Of a stretch of 15,854 nucleotides of DNA, positions 12,586 to 15,854 are shown one piece after another (the first letter of the stretch is position 1; the number at the start of each line of letters is the position of its first letter). Location of the stretch: positions 1-15,854 of the forward strand of contig JANNOO010000012.1 in assembly GCA_031399165.1 (NCBI GenBank). The letters are read 5' to 3'. The stretch comes from JAKFWI01 sp031399165. Its GTDB lineage: Bacteria > Pseudomonadota > Alphaproteobacteria > Caulobacterales > Aquidulcibacteraceae. Below the pieces are notes generated by a model. The model saw only the letters and a program-made list of their open reading frames with translations. It did not search any database and was not told where the DNA came from. The translations under genes and the position numbers were made by a program.

Positions 12586-13720
12586 CGCACGCAGCGCGGT
12601 GGACGTGAAAAAGACTTTGGGAATCGGGCTGGCGGCCGCGTTCGCGGTTTGCGCCGCCGCGTCGCCGGCCGCTGGAGCGTCGCGCATCAAGGACATCGCC
12701 GATTTTGAAGGCGTGCGGGACAACCAATTGGTCGGCTACGGCTTGGTCATGGGCCTGCAAGGCACAGGCGACAGCCTGCGCAATTGCCCCAGCACGAAGC
12801 AGGCGCTCGCCGCCATGCTCGAACGGCTTGGCACCAACACCCGCGACGGCAATCTCAACACCAAGAACGTCGCCGGCGTCATGGTCACAGCCAATTTGCC
12901 CGCCTTTGGCACGCAGGGCGCCCGCATCGACGTTTCGGTCTCCGCTCTGTGCGATGGCAAAAGCCTCCAGGGCGGCACGCTGTTCGCCACCTCCCTGCTC
13001 GGCGCCGACGGCCAGACCTACGCCGTCGCGCAAGGGCCGATCTCGATCGGCGGCTTTTCAGCCGGCGGCGCTTCGGGATCGTCCGTAACCAAGGGCGTGC
13101 CGACCGCGGGACGCATCGCCTCCGGCGCGCTGATCGAGCGCGAAATTCACTACGACCTCGCTGGCCAGGCGGAAGTTCGCCTCGCGCTGCGCAATCCGGA
13201 TTTCACCACCGCCGAACGCACCGCCGGCGTGATCAACAACGCGATCGGCGCCGGCTCTGCGCGCGCCACCAACCCCGGCACAATCGTCGTGACCCGCCCA
13301 GCCAATTTCCGCGGCGACATGATCGCCCTGCTCACCGCCGTCGAGCGTCTTGAAGTCGAGCCCGATCAACCGGCGCGGATCGTCATCGACGAAACCTCCG
13401 GCATCATCGTCATGGGCGAAAACGTGAAGGTCGCCACCGTCGCCATCGCGCAGGGCGCGCTGACGATTTCGGTTTCCGAACAACCGGCCGTCAGCCAGCC
13501 CGCGCCGTTCTCTCGTGAGGGCCAGACTGCCATCGTGCCGCAAAGCCAAGTTAAAGTGGAGGAAGGCAAAGGCAGCCTCGCCCTGGTCAGGGGCGGCGTG
13601 CCGCTGCGCCAATTGGTCGATGGCCTCAACGCGCTGGGCGTTGGCCCGCGCGACATGATCTCGATCCTGCAATCGCTGAAGAAAGCCGGCGCGATCGAAG
13701 CTGAAATCGAGGTGATGTGA
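12578..13720 (+). CDS. flgI: Flagellar basal body P-ring protein FlgI
   Basis: FlgI polymerises into the periplasmic P-ring around the rod, helped by FlgA. The product has about 380 residues with a signal peptide ending near 'AASPAAGA', followed by the FlgI hallmark 'SRIKDIADFEGVRDNQLVGY' and 'GLVMGLQGTGD'. Further conserved segments are 'NTKNVAGVMVTANLPAF', 'GTRIDVSVSALCD'-like with Q in place of T, 'LNPDFTTAERTAGVINNAIG'-like, 'ARIVIDETSGIIVMGENVKV' and the C-terminal 'GVGPRDMISILQSLKKAGAI'. The start is uncertain: ATG 12566, ATG 12578 and GTG 12605 are all in frame ahead of the signal peptide, and none has a well-spaced ribosome site. Its stop overlaps the flgJ-like ATG. Confidence 0.95.
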   Translation: MVNARSAVDVKKTLGIGLAAAFAVCAAASPAAGASRIKDIADFEGVRDNQLVGYGLVMGLQGTGDSLRNCPSTKQALAAMLERLGTNTRDGNLNTKNVAGVMVTANLPAFGTQGARIDVSVSALCDGKSLQGGTLFATSLLGADGQTYAVAQGPISIGGFSAGGASGSSVTKGVPTAGRIASGALIEREIHYDLAGQAEVRLALRNPDFTTAERTAGVINNAIGAGSARATNPGTIVVTRPANFRGDMIALLTAVERLEVEPDQPARIVIDETSGIIVMGENVKVATVAIAQGALTISVSEQPAVSQPAPFSREGQTAIVPQSQVKVEEGKGSLALVRGGVPLRQLVDGLNALGVGPRDMISILQSLKKAGAIEAEIEVM

Positions 13721-14049
13721 TGAGCGCCGCCTCGCCCCTCTCTAGCTCCACGCTTGCGGCGCCAGTGGCGCAGCCGCAGCCCAGTGCAGAAATGAAAAAG
13801 GCCGCGAAGGACTTCGAATCGATGCTGATCGGCCAGATGCTGCAGCCGATGTTCGAAGCGCTGCAAACCGACGGCATGTTCGGCGGCGGCGCCGGCGAAG
13901 CGATGTTCCGCCCGATGCTGATTGAGCAATACGCGCAAGGGATCGGAAAGGCTGGCGGGATCGGCATCAGCGATTCGATCGCGCGCGAGATGATGCGCAT
14001 GCAAATGGGTTCGACCGCACAGGAGGCCGCCAATGGCGCTGCTGGCTGA
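13720..14049 (+). CDS. flgJ: FlgJ N-terminal-like rod-binding protein (CheL type)
   Basis: The 109-residue product corresponds to the rod-scaffold N-terminal domain of FlgJ. Characteristic parts are 'MKKAAKDFESMLIGQMLQPM' (about 25-44), 'GMFGGGAGEAMFRPMLIEQY' and 'GGIGISDSIAREMM'. The C-terminal peptidoglycan hydrolase domain of enterobacterial FlgJ is absent, as usual in alphaproteobacteria, where this protein is often called CheL or 'rod-binding protein'. The ATG overlaps the flgI stop by one base (TGATG) with GAGG ahead. A GTG at 13717 would add one residue. It overlaps the next gene by 17 bp, so flgI-flgJ-flgN is one translation-coupled unit. Confidence 0.9.
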   Translation: MSAASPLSSSTLAAPVAQPQPSAEMKKAAKDFESMLIGQMLQPMFEALQTDGMFGGGAGEAMFRPMLIEQYAQGIGKAGGIGISDSIAREMMRMQMGSTAQEAANGAAG

Positions 14050-14482
14050 TCATGCCGCTGACCGCGCCGAGCAGATGCTCGCGCTCACCGCGCGGCTCAC
14101 GACATTGCTTGAAGCCGAAACGCGCCTAATCGAAGCACGCCAGCCGCCGCTTTCCGGCGCCGAAGGCGACGAAAAAGCGCGGCTCGCCAATCTCTATCGC
14201 CAGGAACTCACACGCATCGCCGAAGATCGCGAGTTGATCCGCGCCGCCCCCGCGCGCCTTATCGATCGCCTGCGCACGGAAACCGCACGCTTCCGCATTG
14301 CGCTAAAAGCGCACGAACGGGCGCTCGTGGGCGTAAAAGAAGTCAGCGAAGGCCTCGTCAAAGCCATAGCCGAAGAAATCGCCAAAGTCCGCGCCGGCCC
14401 GCGAACATATGGCGCCACGGGCGGCTACGCCGCCGCGTCAACGTCTAGCGGCGCAGCCGTCGCGGTCAGCAAAACCGCTTAA
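14033..14482 (+). CDS. flgN: FlgN/FlbY-like flagellar protein (probable export chaperone)
   Basis: The 149-residue product is almost entirely helical to residue 120, with heptad-like charged patterning ('MLALTARLTTLLEAETRLIE', 'KARLANLYRQELTRIAEDRE', 'FRIALKAHERALVGVKEVSE'), followed by a flexible Gly/Ser/Ala tail (about 122-149). This matches the FlgN-like family. The equivalent gene after flgI and the rod-binding gene in Caulobacter is named flbY. FlgN chaperones hook-associated proteins, but that role is inferred here. A near-perfect AGGAGG (14021-14026) stands 6 nt before the ATG, inside the preceding gene. Its stop is one base from the stop of the convergent gene. Confidence 0.75.
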   Translation: MALLADHAADRAEQMLALTARLTTLLEAETRLIEARQPPLSGAEGDEKARLANLYRQELTRIAEDRELIRAAPARLIDRLRTETARFRIALKAHERALVGVKEVSEGLVKAIAEEIAKVRAGPRTYGATGGYAAASTSSGAAVAVSKTA

Positions 14483-14483
14483 A

Positions 14484-14966
14484 CTACATCCGCACGTCGG
14501 CGACCTTGTCTTTGTAGTCTTTCTTCGGATCGCTGCCGAGCATCATCTTGACGCCAGCGACAAGGTTATTCTCGTTAAGCCAGATGTGCGCGTGGTTCAT
14601 GTCCATGCGAAGCAGCTGAAGTGTTGGATCGTCCTTGCCCTCGTACCAGGCGGCGATGAAGGGATTCCAAAGCCGCTCCACCACCGCGCGATCCTCGACT
14701 GGTTGCAGCATGCCGTGCACCGCCGCAAAAACGTCATGCCCTTTGGACGGAAAGTGAAAGTACGCTTCATTTCCCGATCCCAACGCGCGGACGAGATCGA
14801 CATCCTTAGAAGAAAAGAACCATACCGGCCCTTCCTCGTCGGCCTCGAGAATGGCGGTCATCGGCTGGGCGCCGCCCTCCTCTACATCCGCCAAGCCTAA
14901 CATAACGGTGCGGTCTGACTTGATTGACTTCCAGAGCTTGTCAGCGATTTCGCGGTCCTTGGACAT
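14484..14966 (-). CDS. Pyridoxamine 5'-phosphate oxidase-like (general stress protein 26-type) flavin-binding protein
   Basis: The 160-residue product belongs to the split-barrel FMN-binding superfamily. It begins with a helix ('DREIADKLWKSIKSDRTVML'), then the barrel strands 'QPMTAILEADEEGPVWFFSS' with 'KDVDLVRAL', 'EAYFHFPSKGHDVFAAVHGM', and the C-terminal 'LWNPFIAAWYEGKDDPTLQL' and 'HAHIWLNENN', as in 'general stress protein' / PNPOx-like proteins. A true pyridoxine-biosynthesis role is unlikely at this length. The open frame extends 109 codons further upstream, but the ATG at 14966 has a near-ideal AAGGAG 5 nt before it. The gene is convergent with flgN and divergent from the peroxiredoxin, which hints at stress-related neighbours. 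Confidence 0.8.
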   Translation of the reverse strand: MSKDREIADKLWKSIKSDRTVMLGLADVEEGGAQPMTAILEADEEGPVWFFSSKDVDLVRALGSGNEAYFHFPSKGHDVFAAVHGMLQPVEDRAVVERLWNPFIAAWYEGKDDPTLQLLRMDMNHAHIWLNENNLVAGVKMMLGSDPKKDYKDKVADVRM

Positions 14967-15087
14967 GGGAACTCCTTCTGGGGCCTGAACCAGCAACGGC
15001 CCTCGCGGTTCCGCACGCGCCTTGCCTGAGCGCAGGGCCGGGCCTATCTCCCTCTCGCTTGCGTGCGCACGAGCGAGGTACATCCCC

Positions 15088-15750
15088 ATGACTCTATCCA
15101 TCGGCAGCCCTGCCCCCGATTTTGAGGCCGACACCACAGAAGGCAAAATCCGCTTCCACGAATGGCTCGGCGATTCCTGGGGAATTCTGTTTTCGCACCC
15201 GAAGGATTTCACGCCGGTCTGCACCACCGAACTCGGCGCCGTGGCGCGTCTCAAGCCCGAATTCGACAGGCGCAACACGAAGGTGATCGGCATATCCGTC
15301 GATCCGGTCGATGATCACGCGCGCTGGGCGGCCGACATCAAGGAAACGCAAGGCACGGCGCCGAACTTCCCGATGATCGGCGATCCCGAACTCAAGATCG
15401 CCAAGGCGTGGGGCATGTTGCCGGCTGACACGGCCGGCGGTTCGCAAGGCCGCACGGCGGCGAATAATCAGACCGTACGCAATGTGTTCATCGTCGGTCC
15501 GGACAAGACGATCAAACTGATACTCGTCTATCCTATGACCACCGGAAGAAATTTCGATGAAATCCTGCGCGTGCTGGATTCGCTCCAGCTCACCGCCAAG
15601 CACCGCGTGGCGACGCCGGCAGACTGGAAGCAAGGCGAGGACGTGATTATCGCCGGCTCGGTCAACGATGAAGAGGCCAAGAAAATCTATCCCGATGGCT
15701 GGACGGCGCCCAAGCCCTACCTGCGCATCGTACCGCAGCCGCGCGCATAA
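15088..15750 (+). CDS. 1-Cys peroxiredoxin (Prx6 subfamily)
   Basis: This thiol peroxidase reduces H2O2, organic peroxides and possibly peroxynitrite in the cytosol. The 220-residue product fits the Prx6 family length. The active site is P38-K-D-F-T-P-V-C45 with T42 and peroxidatic C45, the conserved R131 lies in 'TVRNVFIVGP', and there is no resolving cysteine. The C-terminal Prx6 extension ('ATPADWKQGEDVIIAGSVND', 'AKKIYPDGWTAPKPYLRIVP') is complete. The ATG at 15088 aligns with the family start 'LSIGSPAPDFEADT'. GCGAGG lies 9 nt upstream. An in-frame upstream start at 15022 adds a non-family tail. The 121-bp gap to the divergent flavin-binding gene has no clear promoter boxes that I can defend. 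Confidence 0.93.
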   Translation: MTLSIGSPAPDFEADTTEGKIRFHEWLGDSWGILFSHPKDFTPVCTTELGAVARLKPEFDRRNTKVIGISVDPVDDHARWAADIKETQGTAPNFPMIGDPELKIAKAWGMLPADTAGGSQGRTAANNQTVRNVFIVGPDKTIKLILVYPMTTGRNFDEILRVLDSLQLTAKHRVATPADWKQGEDVIIAGSVNDEEAKKIYPDGWTAPKPYLRIVPQPRA

Positions 15751-15764
15751 CGGCGACGCTCTAT

Positions 15765-15821
15765 CCTCCCCCGTTTACGGGGGAGGTGGCCTTTTCGCGC
15801 AGCGAAAAGCCGGAGGGGGAA
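15765..15821. repeat. Palindromic repeat unit after the peroxiredoxin gene
   Basis: CCTCCCCCG (15765-15773), loop TTTA, CGGGGGAGG (15778-15786), then a second hairpin CTTTTCGC (15791-15798), loop GCA, GCGAAAAG (15802-15809), then CCGGAGGGGGAAC. The order (pyrimidine-rich stem, second palindrome, GAGGGG tail) is the same as the units at 10544-10683 and 179-303. It begins 15 bp after the stop and may act as a terminator. Confidence 0.7.
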
Positions 15822-15832
15822 CAATGGGACGG

Positions 15833-15844
15833 CCCCCCCCCCCC
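15833..15844. other. Run of 12 cytosines near the window end
   Basis: An uninterrupted C tract follows GGGACGG. It is not in a gene. It may be slippage-prone repeat sequence or an assembly-edge artefact. Confidence 0.6.
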
Positions 15845-15854
15845 ATCCACCAAC

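Noticed and set aside
14967..15293. N-terminal extension of the PNPOx-like protein to 15293
   Set aside because: It would overlap the peroxiredoxin gene on the opposite strand, and a near-ideal ribosome site precedes the ATG at 14966.

Overview
The window looks like a chromosomal flagellar locus of an alphaproteobacterium of the Caulobacterales/Hyphomonadaceae type. Evidence for this is GC-rich codon use, FliX (a regulator restricted to this kind of bacterium), MotE, a DUF6468 protein between fliM and motE, a CheL/FlgJ-type rod-binding protein followed by an FlgN/FlbY-like protein, CtrA-like TTAA-N7-TTAA sites, and a sigma-54 promoter ahead of flgF. The species cannot be named from the sequence alone.

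Layout. Positions 1-303 hold a 5'-truncated remnant of an HlyD/RND membrane-fusion protein and a pair of inverted GC-rich palindromic repeats. From 6508 down to 380 on the minus strand runs an apparent operon: fliL, fliM, a DUF6468 membrane protein, motE, and a 1086-residue exported AMIN-like/TPR protein. A divergent control region (6509-6730) separates it from the plus-strand operon flgF-flgG-flgA-flgH, which encodes the distal rod, the P-ring chaperone and the L-ring. Directly behind flgH is a compositionally different block (about 9622-10690): an unrecognised predicted Tat/lipoprotein gene, the C-terminal stub of an XRE-type antitoxin, and a second inverted repeat pair. Then come, on the minus strand, a DUF2214 membrane protein, a DksA-family regulator with one cysteine, and fliX. 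Divergent from fliX are a small glycine-zipper lipoprotein gene and flgI, flgJ-like and flgN-like genes. The right end has a pyridoxamine-phosphate-oxidase-like protein (minus), a 1-Cys peroxiredoxin (plus), another palindromic repeat and a 12-C run.

How it fits together. FliM (C-ring), FliL, MotE and possibly the TPR protein serve the motor and stator. FlgF, FlgG, FlgA, FlgH, FlgI and the FlgJ-like protein build the rod and the P and L rings. The FlgN-like protein is a probable export chaperone. FliX in Caulobacter controls FlbD, the activator of sigma-54 flagellar promoters. The flgF promoter has a matching GG-N10-GC element and a dyad about 100 bp upstream where an activator of that kind would bind. 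No rpoN, flbD or ctrA gene is in the window.

I found no CRISPR array, rRNA, tRNA or intact insertion sequence. The most unusual items are the giant TPR protein next to motE, the inserted lipoprotein with the antitoxin remnant, and the dense fliL/flgF control region.
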